NCBI GenBank assembly: GCA_022846095.1
Contig: AP025583.1
Span: 1,488,001-1,552,000, forward strand
Reading direction: 5' to 3'
Source: Oscillospiraceae bacterium
GTDB taxonomy: Bacteria; Bacillota; Clostridia; Oscillospirales; Oscillospiraceae
DNA: 64,000 nucleotides
The translations under genes were made by a program, and so were the position numbers. The notes below the pieces were generated by a model. The model saw nothing but the letters and a program-made list of their open reading frames with translations, had not been told where the DNA came from and searched no databases. Shown piece by piece: positions 25,713 to 34,548 of the stretch. Position 1 is the stretch's first letter; every line of letters begins with the position of its first letter.

Positions 25713-27053
25713 TCACATCACAAAACCACAAATCAAATAGAAAACCGCCGCGATCAGGCAGGACAGAAGTCCATAGGGAAGTTGGGTGATCGCGTGCTGG
25801 AGCGGGTCGATCTCACAGGAGCTGGAGGTCAACACGGTGGCGTCGCCAAAGAAACAGCAGTGGCTGCCGAACACCGCGCCCGAGATGGTCGCGCCGAGGA
25901 CAAGATAAATGTTGCATCCGCTGGCAAGAGCCATCGGAACGATAATGGGCAGTACCACAGCCGCCGTCCCAAAGAAAGAGCCGCTGACAAATGCCAGTAA
26001 ACACACGACGAAAAACGTCATAACGGGAAGCAGCTGCGCGGACACGTGGGGCATTACGATGCCGAGGATGTATTCCGTTGTTCCGAGCCTTACATTCCCT
26101 TCCACCAGCAGCAGGACAAAAAAGATAATGCCTGTGATCGGGATCATATTGACGATGCCCTGGCTTACGCACGCCCGAAGCTTTTCGGTGGAGAGGAGCC
26201 CCTGCATCTTAAAGAGCACGACCGTTACCAGCAGCGCCATGATCGTCCCCTGCACCACGTCGCCCTTCAGGATAAAGGTGGCGAGCACCAGGATCAGGAT
26301 AGGTATGATAAAATGATAGGCCCGTGCTTTCCCGGCGCCTTCCTCCGCCGCACCGGCCGTCTCCCGCACCGGGCGTTTTGCCGCGTAGGCCGTCCTCATC
26401 GCCCCCAGCGGCGGAATGATCCCCACGATTACAAGGGGAACCATCAGGATAGCGATCATGGCGTAGGCAATAAACGGGATCGTTCTCCAGTACATATCAA
26501 ACGGGGAGAGCCCCGTCGCCTTTGTCAGGCCCAATTCCTGGAACATGGACATAAAAAAGATCGCCCACGCGGAAAACGGGAGCAGCACCGCCATGGGTCC
26601 CGCCGTAACGTCCGTGATATATGCCAGCATCTCACGGGGGACGCCATAGCGATCCGTGGTCTTGCGCATGGTGGTACCCACCACGATGGCGTTCAGAAAA
26701 TCATCAATGAACAGGATAATACCGACGATCCATGCGGCAAAGAGGCTTGCCCTTGCGGACTTCACATGCCGGCCGATCGCATTGGAAAATGCGTCAGCCG
26801 CTCTTGATTTCTCCAGCAGCTGAACAAAGACGCCGAACAACAGCGTGACCGCCGTTATCATTCCAAAGGTATCCCCCCGGAACACCGCGTAGGTTCCGTC
26901 AACAAGCCCTCCGATGCAGCCGAACCCATCCAGCAGGATGAATGCAGTCGCCGCGCCGATCGCCAGCGGCTCAAGCGCACGCCTGGTCACGATTGCAATT
27001 ACCAGAACCAGCAGGATCGGTACCAGGGACAACACCCCAAATTCAGCCGCCAT
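25713..27053 (-). CDS. NhaC-type antiporter of the agmatine cluster, copy 2
   Basis: A 446-residue paralogue of copy 1 with the same order of motifs: SLVPILLVLVIAIVTRR, GIILFIDDFLNAIV, AVLLPFSAWAIFF, SGSFFGTAAVVLPIIVPMA and GAVFGSHCCFFGDATVL. The ATG at 27053 follows GAGGTGAGGGG; a GTG three codons upstream is less likely. It lies between aguA and copy 1, all on one strand with short spacers. Two divergent copies suggest either a heterodimer or separate roles, for example agmatine uptake and putrescine release. Confidence 0.85.
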   Translation of the reverse strand: MAAEFGVLSLVPILLVLVIAIVTRRALEPLAIGAATAFILLDGFGCIGGLVDGTYAVFRGDTFGMITAVTLLFGVFVQLLEKSRAADAFSNAIGRHVKSARASLFAAWIVGIILFIDDFLNAIVVGTTMRKTTDRYGVPREMLAYITDVTAGPMAVLLPFSAWAIFFMSMFQELGLTKATGLSPFDMYWRTIPFIAYAMIAILMVPLVIVGIIPPLGAMRTAYAAKRPVRETAGAAEEGAGKARAYHFIIPILILVLATFILKGDVVQGTIMALLVTVVLFKMQGLLSTEKLRACVSQGIVNMIPITGIIFFVLLLVEGNVRLGTTEYILGIVMPHVSAQLLPVMTFFVVCLLAFVSGSFFGTAAVVLPIIVPMALASGCNIYLVLGATISGAVFGSHCCFFGDATVLTSSSCEIDPLQHAITQLPYGLLSCLIAAVFYLICGFVM

Positions 27054-27083
27054 TCCCCTCACCTCACTTCAAATTTGCAGCCC

Positions 27084-28175
27084 TCACTTACACTGCTGCT
27101 GGGTAATGCAGTGGATGTTGCCGCCGCCGTAAGCGACCTCCTCCGTCCGGACGCCCACGGCCTTGCGGTCGGGGAACCACGCCTGGATGGTTTGCAGCGC
27201 CAGCGCATCGTTCTCGTCACCATACTGCGGCACGATCACGCCGCCGTTGACGATGAGGAAGTTCATATAGGAAGCGATGGAGACCTCGCCCTCCTCGCGG
27301 GGCAGGGTGCCTTCCACATAGTCGATTTCAAAGTCGCCCTTGATGGTAACGTTGTGCTTGGGCATGCACAGCTTATGAACCTTCAGCTTGCGGCCCTTGG
27401 CGTCCGTGGCGCTGCACAGCGTCTCATAAGCGTCGTGGGAAGCCTGGTAGAAGCGGCTGTCAGGATCATCGGTCCAGATGCAGCCGACCTCCCCGGGACG
27501 GATGTAGCAGGCCACGTCATCAATATGCCCGTTGGTTTCGTCGGGATCGATGCCGTCCTTCACCCAAATAATCTTTTCCAGGTTCAGATACTCCTTCAGC
27601 TGGGCCTCGATCTCCTCCTTGCTCATATGAGGATTCCGGCCCTGGGAGAGAAGGCACATTTCGGTCGTAATCAGCGTGCCTTCGCCATCCACGTGGAAGG
27701 AACCGCCCTCCAGCACAAAGCCGGGGGTCCGATAGGTGTCCACGCCCTCGATCTCGCAGACCTTCTGGGCCACCATGTCATCCATGTCCCAGGGAAAATA
27801 CAATCCATCCACCAGGCCGCCCCAGGCGTTAAAGTCCCAGTCCACGGCACGGACGCCGCCCTTGTCGTTTACCAGGAAGGTGGGGCCGCAGTCGCGAATC
27901 CAGGCGTCGTTGCTGGCGATCTCCACCACACGAATATCACGGGGCAGCAGGTTGCGGGCGTTGGCATACTGCTCCTTGGAAACGCACACCGTTACAGGTT
28001 CAAACTCGGAAATTGCCGCCGCCACGTTGAGAAAGGTCTTTTGTGCGGGCTTGGCGCCGGATCTCCAGTTGTCGGGGCGCTCCGGCCACAGCATCCAAAT
28101 CTGCTTCTGGGGTTCAAACTCGCCCGGCATCCGGTAGCCGTCCCTGCGGGGCGTGCTGTCAATACGCTTTGCCAT
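27084..28175 (-). CDS. aguA: Agmatine deiminase
   Basis: A 363-residue agmatine deiminase, which converts agmatine to N-carbamoylputrescine and ammonia. Signatures: GYRMPGEFEPQKQIWMLWP at the N-terminus, NDAWIRDCGPTF near 88-99, and EGGSFHVDGEGTLITTE near 156-172 (substrate and catalytic residues). The catalytic cysteine C356 is in GGGNIHCITQQQ. GGAGGTA precedes the ATG. It shares a transcript direction with the two NhaC-type genes and faces carbamoyltransferase and carbamate kinase across the regulator. Confidence 0.95.
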   Translation of the reverse strand: MAKRIDSTPRRDGYRMPGEFEPQKQIWMLWPERPDNWRSGAKPAQKTFLNVAAAISEFEPVTVCVSKEQYANARNLLPRDIRVVEIASNDAWIRDCGPTFLVNDKGGVRAVDWDFNAWGGLVDGLYFPWDMDDMVAQKVCEIEGVDTYRTPGFVLEGGSFHVDGEGTLITTEMCLLSQGRNPHMSKEEIEAQLKEYLNLEKIIWVKDGIDPDETNGHIDDVACYIRPGEVGCIWTDDPDSRFYQASHDAYETLCSATDAKGRKLKVHKLCMPKHNVTIKGDFEIDYVEGTLPREEGEVSIASYMNFLIVNGGVIVPQYGDENDALALQTIQAWFPDRKAVGVRTEEVAYGGGNIHCITQQQCK

Positions 28176-28273
28176 GATGAGATACCTCCAAATTGTCCGA
28201 TACGCGCGTCCTACAGCGTATCCTTTCCATTTTAACGAAACAGCAGCGGAGGAACTGTTTCCGTGCGGCGCCG

Positions 28274-28292
28274 GTTACTTCAATCAAGTAAC
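28274..28292. promoter_or_regulatory. GTTAC/GTAAC dyad upstream of aguA
   Basis: GTTACTT and its complement AAGTAAC are separated by 5 nt, about 100 nt upstream of the aguA start. The same half sites recur at 29219-29239 over the rpiR promoter, pointing to one regulator. Confidence 0.5.
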
Positions 28293-28340
28293 GGCAAGCT
28301 GGCAAGCGCATCCACACGTCTCCTGGATTTAGTATAAAAC

Positions 28341-28379
28341 ACACAAAGGCCGCCTGTAAACATCAGGTGGCCTTTGTGT
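28341..28379 (-). terminator. Terminator of the RpiR-type gene
   Basis: A 16-bp stem ACACAAAGGCCGCCTG with one G-T pair and a 7-nt loop; on the minus strand GTTTTATAC follows. Confidence 0.75.
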
Positions 28380-28386
28380 ATCATGG

Positions 28387-28411
28387 TGTAACGAATTGCG
28401 AATTCGTTACA
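28387..28411. promoter_or_regulatory. Perfect palindrome next to the rpiR terminator
   Basis: TGTAACGAATT and its exact complement around GCG. It uses the same GTAAC/GTTAC half sites as the other two dyads of the cluster, but in the opposite order. Confidence 0.45.
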
Positions 28412-28426
28412 ATTATGTGTACGATG

Positions 28427-29191
28427 TTACTTTTCCGTGGCGATGATATAATATGCAAGCATTTCCACGATGGCGATCATGGACACCCGGGAGGTCAGAT
28501 TATAGCCGTTATAGGTCAATTTGTCCGCAAACATATAAAAATCCAAGTCGCTTAAGTTTTGCAGCGTGTTGTTTCCCGACCATGTGACCGAGGCGACCAA
28601 CGGCCGGCAGCGCAGCTTGGAATTCTCCACCATCTCAATCGCGCCTTCGCTCTCCCCGGTCAACGAGAAGAGAAACAGAATATCTCCGTCGGAAATGTGG
28701 GCCAGCATTGAACTCACTTCATAATTGTCCGCCGGAAAATAGGTGCAATATCCCATGGATGTAAACAGCCGATAGGCATAATGCGCGGCGTCCCGATCCA
28801 GCCCGTCCCCATAAAAGTAAATGTTTTTGGCGCAGTTCAGAGCCGCGCGGAATTTCTCCACCGTGTCCAGGGGCAGCACCCGCATGCTCTCCATAATGTT
28901 TTTTAAATACTCTTCCTTATATTGCTTTTCGCGGAAAACCTGCGGGATTTCGGTCTTGTCCATACTGTGGACGGCCACCCGGATGGAGTTGGAAAACTCC
29001 CGGTAGCCCTCAAACCCCAGCTTTTTAACAAATCGAACGATGGTCGTGGTGGAGACATAGTTATCCTGCGCCATCTGGCGGATGCTGCAATCCACCATCT
29101 GGCGTATATTATGAACGACGTAATCAAACAATTTGCGCTCGTTGACGTTTAATTCCGGCAGGTGGGAATTAACCCGTTCAAAAAAGTCCAC
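28427..29191 (-). CDS. MurR/RpiR-family transcriptional regulator
   Basis: A 254-residue regulator. The N-terminal RpiR helix-turn-helix shows LNVNERKLFDYVVHN, SIRQMAQDNYVSTTTIVRFVKKLGFEGYREF in two stretches; the C-terminal SIS (sugar isomerase-like) domain follows, with NIYFYGDGLDRDAAHYA and FLFSLTGESEGAI. The predicted transcript starts near 29223, leaving no ribosome binding site before the GTG at 29206, so the GTG at 29191 (GGAGTTGAGG upstream) is preferred. It sits between the two halves of the agmatine pathway and probably senses agmatine or a product. The gene is clearly more AT-rich than its surroundings. Confidence 0.85.
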   Translation of the reverse strand: MDFFERVNSHLPELNVNERKLFDYVVHNIRQMVDCSIRQMAQDNYVSTTTIVRFVKKLGFEGYREFSNSIRVAVHSMDKTEIPQVFREKQYKEEYLKNIMESMRVLPLDTVEKFRAALNCAKNIYFYGDGLDRDAAHYAYRLFTSMGYCTYFPADNYEVSSMLAHISDGDILFLFSLTGESEGAIEMVENSKLRCRPLVASVTWSGNNTLQNLSDLDFYMFADKLTYNGYNLTSRVSMIAIVEMLAYYIIATEK

Positions 29192-29218
29192 CGTCCTCAA
29201 CTCCACTTCTAAAAAACG

Positions 29219-29258
29219 TTGTTACTGAAATTGTAACAAAATTCGACTTGTTTTTCAA
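29219..29258 (-). promoter_or_regulatory. Promoter and operator of the rpiR-type gene
   Basis: Minus strand: TTGAAA (29258-29253), 17 nt, TACAAT (29235-29230). A TTGTTAC-N7-GTAACAA dyad (29219-29239) covers the -10 and start point, which fits autorepression. Confidence 0.65.
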
Positions 29259-29400
29259 GCGTTACAGAAGCGGCCCCATCTATTTACAAACCGGTTTTTT
29301 ACCTGCAAACTAATGGCATGGCAGCGAGGACCGCCGGGATCACGGCAAGGCTCCCGGAGAATATTCCAATTTCTTATTTTCAACTTTGGAGGTATACAAC

Positions 29401-30456
29401 ATGTACGCTCATACCAGAAGCCACGGCGAAGTGAAGCACTTCATCGACACCATTGATTTCTCCAGGCAGGAGATGCTGGACATCTTTGAGACCATCCGTA
29501 TGCTCAAGGAGATGGATATGCAGGGCGGCGTTCCCAAGATCCTGAAGGGCGCATCCCTGGCCATGATCTTCGAGGAGCCCTCCACCCGCACCCGCGTCTC
29601 TTTTGAGACGGCTATGACCGACCTGGGCGGCCACGCCCTGTACCTGAAGCCCGGCGAGATCCACTTCGGCTCCCACGAGGCTATCAAAGACACTGCCCGT
29701 GTGATCTCCTCCATGTGCCACGGTATCATGCTGCGCACCAAGGAGCATGAAATCCTGCTGAACCTGTGCGAATACGCCACCGTGCCCGTGTTCAACGCCA
29801 TGACCTATTACAACCACCCCACCCAGGGCATCTGCGACTTCTTCACCATGAGCGAGCATCTGCCTGCCGGCAAGAAGCTGGAGGACATTCACGTCGTCTT
29901 CGTCGGCGACTCCCGCGAGGATACCGGCATCATGAGCAAGGAAACCGGCCATATGTGCGCCACGCTGGGCCTGCGCTACACCGTTTGCTCTCCCAAGAAA
30001 TACTCCATGAGTGAGCAGGAGCAGGCCAAGATCCGCGCCAAGATGGAGGAGACTGGCGGCACCCTGGTGGTCACTGACGACGTGGACGCCGCCGTTGCCG
30101 ACGCCGACTTCATCGTGCCCGACGTGTGGACCTACTACGGCTATGAGGAGGAGGAGGCCGACCGCATGGCCTCCTTCATGCCTAAGTATCAGCTGAACAT
30201 GGACATGCTGGGCCGCGCCCCCGGGCACTGCAAGGCCCTGCACTGCCTGCCCGCCAACCGCGAGGTGGAGATCACCAGCGAGGTTCTGGATCATCCCACC
30301 CGCTCCCTGGTCTTCCAGGAGGCCGAGAACCGGCTGCACACCCAGCGCGGCCTGCTGGCCTGGTACCTCTATCCCCGTATGCGGGAGGCTGACGAGACCC
30401 TCATCCGCTACAACGAGGGCAAGGTGAGAAGCTTCCTGGATACCCGCCTGAAGTAA
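29401..30456 (+). CDS. ptcA: Putrescine carbamoyltransferase
   Basis: A 351-residue transcarbamylase, which transfers carbamoyl from N-carbamoylputrescine to phosphate, giving putrescine and carbamoyl phosphate. Carbamoyl-phosphate motif STRTRVSF starts at residue 61; HPTQ is at 139-142 and HCLP at 281-284. The SMG loop that reads ornithine in ornithine transcarbamylases is absent; the corresponding stretch is DVWTYYGYEEEE, which together with the aguA and carbamate kinase neighbours favours putrescine as substrate. TTGGAGG precedes the ATG. No clear promoter was found in the upstream 200 nt. Confidence 0.88.
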   Translation: MYAHTRSHGEVKHFIDTIDFSRQEMLDIFETIRMLKEMDMQGGVPKILKGASLAMIFEEPSTRTRVSFETAMTDLGGHALYLKPGEIHFGSHEAIKDTARVISSMCHGIMLRTKEHEILLNLCEYATVPVFNAMTYYNHPTQGICDFFTMSEHLPAGKKLEDIHVVFVGDSREDTGIMSKETGHMCATLGLRYTVCSPKKYSMSEQEQAKIRAKMEETGGTLVVTDDVDAAVADADFIVPDVWTYYGYEEEEADRMASFMPKYQLNMDMLGRAPGHCKALHCLPANREVEITSEVLDHPTRSLVFQEAENRLHTQRGLLAWYLYPRMREADETLIRYNEGKVRSFLDTRLK

Positions 30457-30468
30457 GCAGATCAGAAA

Positions 30469-31416
30469 ATGAAAACAGAAAAAATTGTCATCGCCCTGGG
30501 CGGCAACGCCCTGGGCAGCAACCTGCCCGAGCAGGCCGTCGCGGTCCGTCAGACCGCCAGCGCCATCGCCGACCTCATTCAGGAGGGCCACCAGGTGGTG
30601 GTCGCCCACGGCAACGGTCCCCAGGTGGGCATGATCCAAAACGCCATGGCCGAGCTCACCCGCTCCGACCCCGGGAAGTACATCCCCTGCCCCCTCTCCG
30701 TCTGCGTGGCCATGAGCCAGGGCTATATCGGCTACGACCTGCAGAACGCCCTGCGGGAGGAGCTTTTGAACCGGGGCATCGAAAAGGGCGTGGCCACCGT
30801 GCTCACCCAGGTGCAGGTGGACCCGGACGACCCCGCCTTCCAGAAGCCCACCAAGCCCATCGGCGCGTTTATGGACAAAGAGGAGGCCGAGGCCCTGGCC
30901 TGCGAGCGGGGCTACACCGTGGTGGAGGACGCGGGCCGGGGCTACCGGCGCGTGGTGGCCTCCCCCAGGCCCCAGTCCATCGTGGAGATCTCCTCCATCC
31001 GCACCATGGTGGACGCGGGGCTGGTGGTGGTGGCCTGCGGCGGCGGCGGCATCCCTGTGGTCTCCACCGGGGGTTACGGCCTGAAGGGGGCGGCCGCCGT
31101 CATCGACAAGGACTTTGCCTCCGCCGTGCTGGCCCAGCAGCTGGGCGCCGACTGCCTCATCATCCTCACCGCCGTGGAGAAGGTGGCAATCAACTTCGGC
31201 AAGCCCGACGAGCAGTGGCTGGACTCCCTCACCCCCGACGAGGCCCGCAGATACATGGGCGAGGGGCATTTCGCCCCCGGCTCCATGCTGCCCAAGGTCC
31301 AGGCCGCGGTGCAGTTTGTCCAGGCCAATCCTGGCAAAAAAGCCATTATCACAAGTCTGGATAAGGCCATTGACGCGCTGGACGGCAAGACCGGTACAGT
31401 CGTCACCTGCGCATGA
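30469..31416 (+). CDS. arcC: Carbamate kinase
   Basis: A 315-residue carbamate kinase, which makes ATP from carbamoyl phosphate and ADP. Conserved stretches: VIALGGNALG at 7-16, VVAHGNGPQVGM near 44, VACGGGGIPVV near 188, DKDFASAVLAQQLGAD near 207, and the C-terminal GSMLPKVQAA and AIDALDGKTGTVV. It lies 12 nt after ptcA and provides the energy-yielding last step of the agmatine pathway. Less strict GC bias than its neighbours outside the island is seen only mildly here. Confidence 0.95.
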   Translation: MKTEKIVIALGGNALGSNLPEQAVAVRQTASAIADLIQEGHQVVVAHGNGPQVGMIQNAMAELTRSDPGKYIPCPLSVCVAMSQGYIGYDLQNALREELLNRGIEKGVATVLTQVQVDPDDPAFQKPTKPIGAFMDKEEAEALACERGYTVVEDAGRGYRRVVASPRPQSIVEISSIRTMVDAGLVVVACGGGGIPVVSTGGYGLKGAAAVIDKDFASAVLAQQLGADCLIILTAVEKVAINFGKPDEQWLDSLTPDEARRYMGEGHFAPGSMLPKVQAAVQFVQANPGKKAIITSLDKAIDALDGKTGTVVTCA

Positions 31417-31449
31417 CCTCGGCACATTTGCACAAAGCGAAAAAAGTGG

Positions 31450-31492
31450 TGCAAAAGCTCCATCCCCGGTTGGAGCTTGGGCGTCGCCTCAA
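31450..31492 (+). other. Decayed tRNA-Cys 3' half (island right attachment copy)
   Basis: From TGCAAAAGCTCC to GTCGCCTCAA this segment aligns without gaps to 24169-24211 of tRNA-Cys; about 36 of 43 positions agree. The D arm and acceptor 5' strand are missing, so it is not a gene. Its direct orientation is as expected for a site duplicated by integration at a tRNA 3' end. Confidence 0.75.
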
Positions 31493-31493
31493 A

Positions 31494-31531
31494 AAAGAAA
31501 GAACAGTCCGCGGACTGTTCTTTCTTTTATT
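31494..31531. terminator. Terminator behind the tRNA-Cys remnant
   Basis: A perfect palindromic stem, AAAGAAAGAACAGTCC with complement to 31527, followed by a short T-run. It may be the ancestral terminator of the tRNA array, and it also serves the convergent MATE gene. Confidence 0.75.
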
Positions 31532-31540
31532 ATGCCGCGC

Positions 31541-32923
31541 TTACGGCGGGGCCGAGGCCGGACTCTTTTGCCTCCCGGGGCCCCGGAAATAGGCGCAGCA
31601 CAGGGCGAGGGAGAGCAGGCTGGCGCACGGGGCGGCGAAGCCGATGTGGAAGAGGCCGGCGCGGGGCGTGTGGCTCAGGTACCAGGAGAGCGGGATCCGC
31701 ACAAGGCAGGTGGAGGCCAGGCTGTGGACCAGGGGGAAGACCGGGTGCCCGCCGCCGCTGAAGTAGGCGTTCATGCAGAAGACGAAGCAGACCACGACGC
31801 AGTCCAGGCTGTAGGAGCGCAGGTACCAGCTCCCCGCCCCCACCACGGCCGGATCCCTGGTGAACAGCCCCACCAGGCCGGGCGCGGCGAGCTGGGCGGC
31901 CAGGAAGCAGGCGAGCCCGAAGAGCAGGGAGAGGAGCACGCCCACGCGCAGGCAGCGCCGGGCGCGGTCCATCAGGCCCGCGCCCCGGTGCTGTGCGGTG
32001 ACGGCGGCGATGGCGGAGGCAAAGGCGGTGGTGGGGAGCATGCTGAACACGATGAGCTTCTCCACCACGCCCACGGAGGCGGACGCGACCAGCCCCATGT
32101 GGTTGATGACCGCCGTGATGACCAGGAAGGAGGCGTTGACCAGCCCCTCCTGGAGCGCGAGGGGCAGCCCCGCCGAGAGCATCCCGCGGGCCGCCACGGC
32201 CCGGAAGCGGGGCCTGCTGCGGCGGTACTTCGCCAGGTGGCCCCTGGCCAGGAGGCAGCACCCGGCCAGGGCCAGGCTGGCGATCTGCGCGATCACCGTG
32301 GACACCGCCGCGCCGGGGGCGCCCCAGCGCAGCACGCCCACGAAGAGCAGATCGGTGGAGACGTTGATGACGCAGGCGATGGTGATGAAGAGCAGGGGGG
32401 TCCTGGAGTCCCCCAGCCCCCTGAGGATGCTGCTGAGCGCGTTGTAGCCGACGATGAAGGGGATGCCGCAGGCGCAGATGCGCAGGTACTCCCGGGTGAG
32501 GGGGAGGGCCTCGGCGGGGACCTGCATGAGCGCGCAGATGGGGTCCAGGAACCAGAGCGCGGCGGCCGCCATGGCCGCGGACAGCAGGCCGAAGAGCAGC
32601 AGGCAGGTCTTGACGGCGTCCGCCATATCCCGGCCCCGCCGGGCCCCGTAATACTGCCCGATCAGCACCGTGCCCCCGGCGGTGAGGCCCACCGACAGCC
32701 CGGTGATGGTCTGCATCACCTGCCCGCCGGTGGAGACCGCCGACACCCCCGCGCTGTCCGCGAAACGGCCCACCATAAACAGGTCGGACGCGCCGTAGAG
32801 CGCCTGGAGCAGGTTGGCCAGCAAAAAGGGGAGGGAAAAGCGCAGGATGGTCCCCCACACGCTCCCCTCCGTCAGACGCGCGCCCACACGTGCCAATACA
32901 CAGCCCCCCTTGTCCGCATTCAT
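31541..32923 (-). CDS. MATE-family efflux transporter
   Basis: A 460-residue membrane protein with about twelve transmembrane segments. Family marks: GSVWGTILRFSLPFLLANLLQALYG (in parts), DLFMVGRFADSAGVSAVSTGGQ, GIPFIVGYNALSSILRGLGDS and a second-half PTTAFASAIAAVTAQHRGAG. MATE proteins export drugs or metabolites with Na+ or H+. The frame stays open upstream. The ATG at 32923 has no good ribosome binding site; a TTG at 32896 preceded by AAGGGGGG is a good alternative start. Confidence 0.85.
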   Translation of the reverse strand: MNADKGGCVLARVGARLTEGSVWGTILRFSLPFLLANLLQALYGASDLFMVGRFADSAGVSAVSTGGQVMQTITGLSVGLTAGGTVLIGQYYGARRGRDMADAVKTCLLLFGLLSAAMAAAALWFLDPICALMQVPAEALPLTREYLRICACGIPFIVGYNALSSILRGLGDSRTPLLFITIACVINVSTDLLFVGVLRWGAPGAAVSTVIAQIASLALAGCCLLARGHLAKYRRSRPRFRAVAARGMLSAGLPLALQEGLVNASFLVITAVINHMGLVASASVGVVEKLIVFSMLPTTAFASAIAAVTAQHRGAGLMDRARRCLRVGVLLSLLFGLACFLAAQLAAPGLVGLFTRDPAVVGAGSWYLRSYSLDCVVVCFVFCMNAYFSGGGHPVFPLVHSLASTCLVRIPLSWYLSHTPRAGLFHIGFAAPCASLLSLALCCAYFRGPGRQKSPASAPP

Positions 32924-32957
32924 ACAGTCGGAGTATATGCGTCCGGGGCGGGCGGTA

Positions 32958-34433
32958 TCACCCCCGCGAGAGGAGGAAGGCGGCGGCGTAGAGGGCCAGG
33001 ACCACGGCGACGGCGGCGCCCACGGCCAGGCGCCAGCGGCGGTACTCCCGGTCCATGCCCGCCCGTTCCTCCGGCGAGGGGGGCGGGGGCGGCGGGGGGA
33101 CGGACTGCGCGGGGGCGGCGGAGCGCCGCGCCAGGCGGCAGACGAACAGTCCCAGCGCACACCAGGCGGCCCCGGCGGCGGCGCCCGCCGGGGCGAGCTG
33201 GGTCATCATCAGCAGGTAGATTGCGATGCTCAGCGGCGCGCCGAGGCGGATGCCGGGCGCCCGGTACGGGCGCGGCAGGTCCGGCCTGCGGCGGCGCAGG
33301 CCCAGGGCGGCGGCCATGCCGATTATATAGTAGAAGAGGGTGGCGAAGAGGGAGAGGGAGGCGATGTAGGTGATGGAGCCGGTTCCCACCAGCAGGAGCA
33401 TCAGCCCGCCCAGGGCCAGGATGGAGAGATAGGGGGTGCGGTATTTGGGGTGGATCCTGGCAAAGGCGGCGGGCAGGACGCCGTCCCGCGCCATGGTGAA
33501 CAGGTACCGGGCGGGGGCGGACACGCTGGCGTTGAGGGTGGAGAAGTCCCCGCCGAAGGCGATGCCCAGGCACAGCAGCACCAGCGGGAAGCCGGCCACC
33601 CCGGCCAGCTCCATGCCCCTGGCGTAGGGGGCGGCGGCGTCCGCCAGGGCGGCCAGGCCCCCGGGGGGGACGATGCATACCAGCACCCACTGGAACAGCC
33701 CGTTGACCGCAAAGACCAGGAAGGGGGCCAGGAAGAGGGCGCGGGGCAGGTTGATTTGAGGGAACTTGATCTCCTCCCCCATGGCGCAGCAGGTCTCGAA
33801 CCCGGCGAAGCACCACCACACCAGGGCCACGCAGGGCAGGAAGCCGCCCGGGGACACCCCGGGTCCGCCGCTGAAATAGGAGAACCGGAGCTTTGGGGCC
33901 ATGGAGCAGACCCACACCAGGGCCACGCCCCAGAAAAAGAACAGGAAGCCGTTTTGCAGCCTGCCGCTCCACTCCACGCCCCGCAGGGCCAGGAGCAGGA
34001 AGCCCGCCAGGGCCAGGCAGGCCACCCCCCTGTCGCCCAGGGGCAGCGGGAGGCCCAGGGCCCCGAACAGGGTGCGCAGATAGAAGGCGAAGGCCAGGGC
34101 CTCCCCGCTGGCCACCGAGACCATGGAGATAATAAAGTTCCACCCGGCCAGAATGCCGAAGGGCCGCCCCAGGCCCAGGGACGCGTACTGGTAGGTGCCG
34201 CCCGCGTAGGGCAGCGCGCCGCCCATCTCGGCGTAGAGCAGGGAGGGGTAGATGCTGATCCCCAGCGCCAGCAGGGTGGCCGCGAACACCCAGGGCCCCA
34301 GCAGACCCACCACGTTGGCCCCCAGGGTGAAGAGGCCCACGCCGATGACGGTGCCCACGTTGATGGTGATGGTCTCCCGGATGCCGAAGCAGCGCTTGAG
34401 TGAATTTGCCGTGTTTTCTCCGCGTTTTTGCAT
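32958..34433 (-). CDS. APC-superfamily amino acid permease
   Basis: A 491-residue membrane protein: TM1 carries VGTVIGVGLFTLGANVVG (substrate-binding glycine motif), then ALPYAGGTYQYASLGLGRPFG and an amphipathic loop with FAGFETCCAMGEEIKFPQINLPRAL in parts. About twelve membrane spans end near residue 440; an unusual hydrophilic insertion with eight prolines in a row (PPPPPPPPSPEE) precedes a last helix. Substrate unknown. It lies 34 nt before the MATE gene on the same strand. Confidence 0.85.
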   Translation of the reverse strand: MQKRGENTANSLKRCFGIRETITINVGTVIGVGLFTLGANVVGLLGPWVFAATLLALGISIYPSLLYAEMGGALPYAGGTYQYASLGLGRPFGILAGWNFIISMVSVASGEALAFAFYLRTLFGALGLPLPLGDRGVACLALAGFLLLALRGVEWSGRLQNGFLFFFWGVALVWVCSMAPKLRFSYFSGGPGVSPGGFLPCVALVWWCFAGFETCCAMGEEIKFPQINLPRALFLAPFLVFAVNGLFQWVLVCIVPPGGLAALADAAAPYARGMELAGVAGFPLVLLCLGIAFGGDFSTLNASVSAPARYLFTMARDGVLPAAFARIHPKYRTPYLSILALGGLMLLLVGTGSITYIASLSLFATLFYYIIGMAAALGLRRRRPDLPRPYRAPGIRLGAPLSIAIYLLMMTQLAPAGAAAGAAWCALGLFVCRLARRSAAPAQSVPPPPPPPSPEERAGMDREYRRWRLAVGAAVAVVLALYAAAFLLSRG

Positions 34434-34548
34434 GTTATCCCGCCTTTCCGCGTCACATAGGGCAGTCTATGCCGCGGGGAAGGCCCGGGTGCGCGCCGCA
34501 GCGGGCGAGACGGCCGCGTGCCTTTTTTACAGCTTGCTGTGCAAGCTA

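Noticed and set aside
29401-31416. Arginine deiminase pathway (ornithine carbamoyltransferase plus carbamate kinase).
   Set aside because: No arginine deiminase is present, the carbamoyltransferase lacks the SMG ornithine loop, and agmatine deiminase lies next door.
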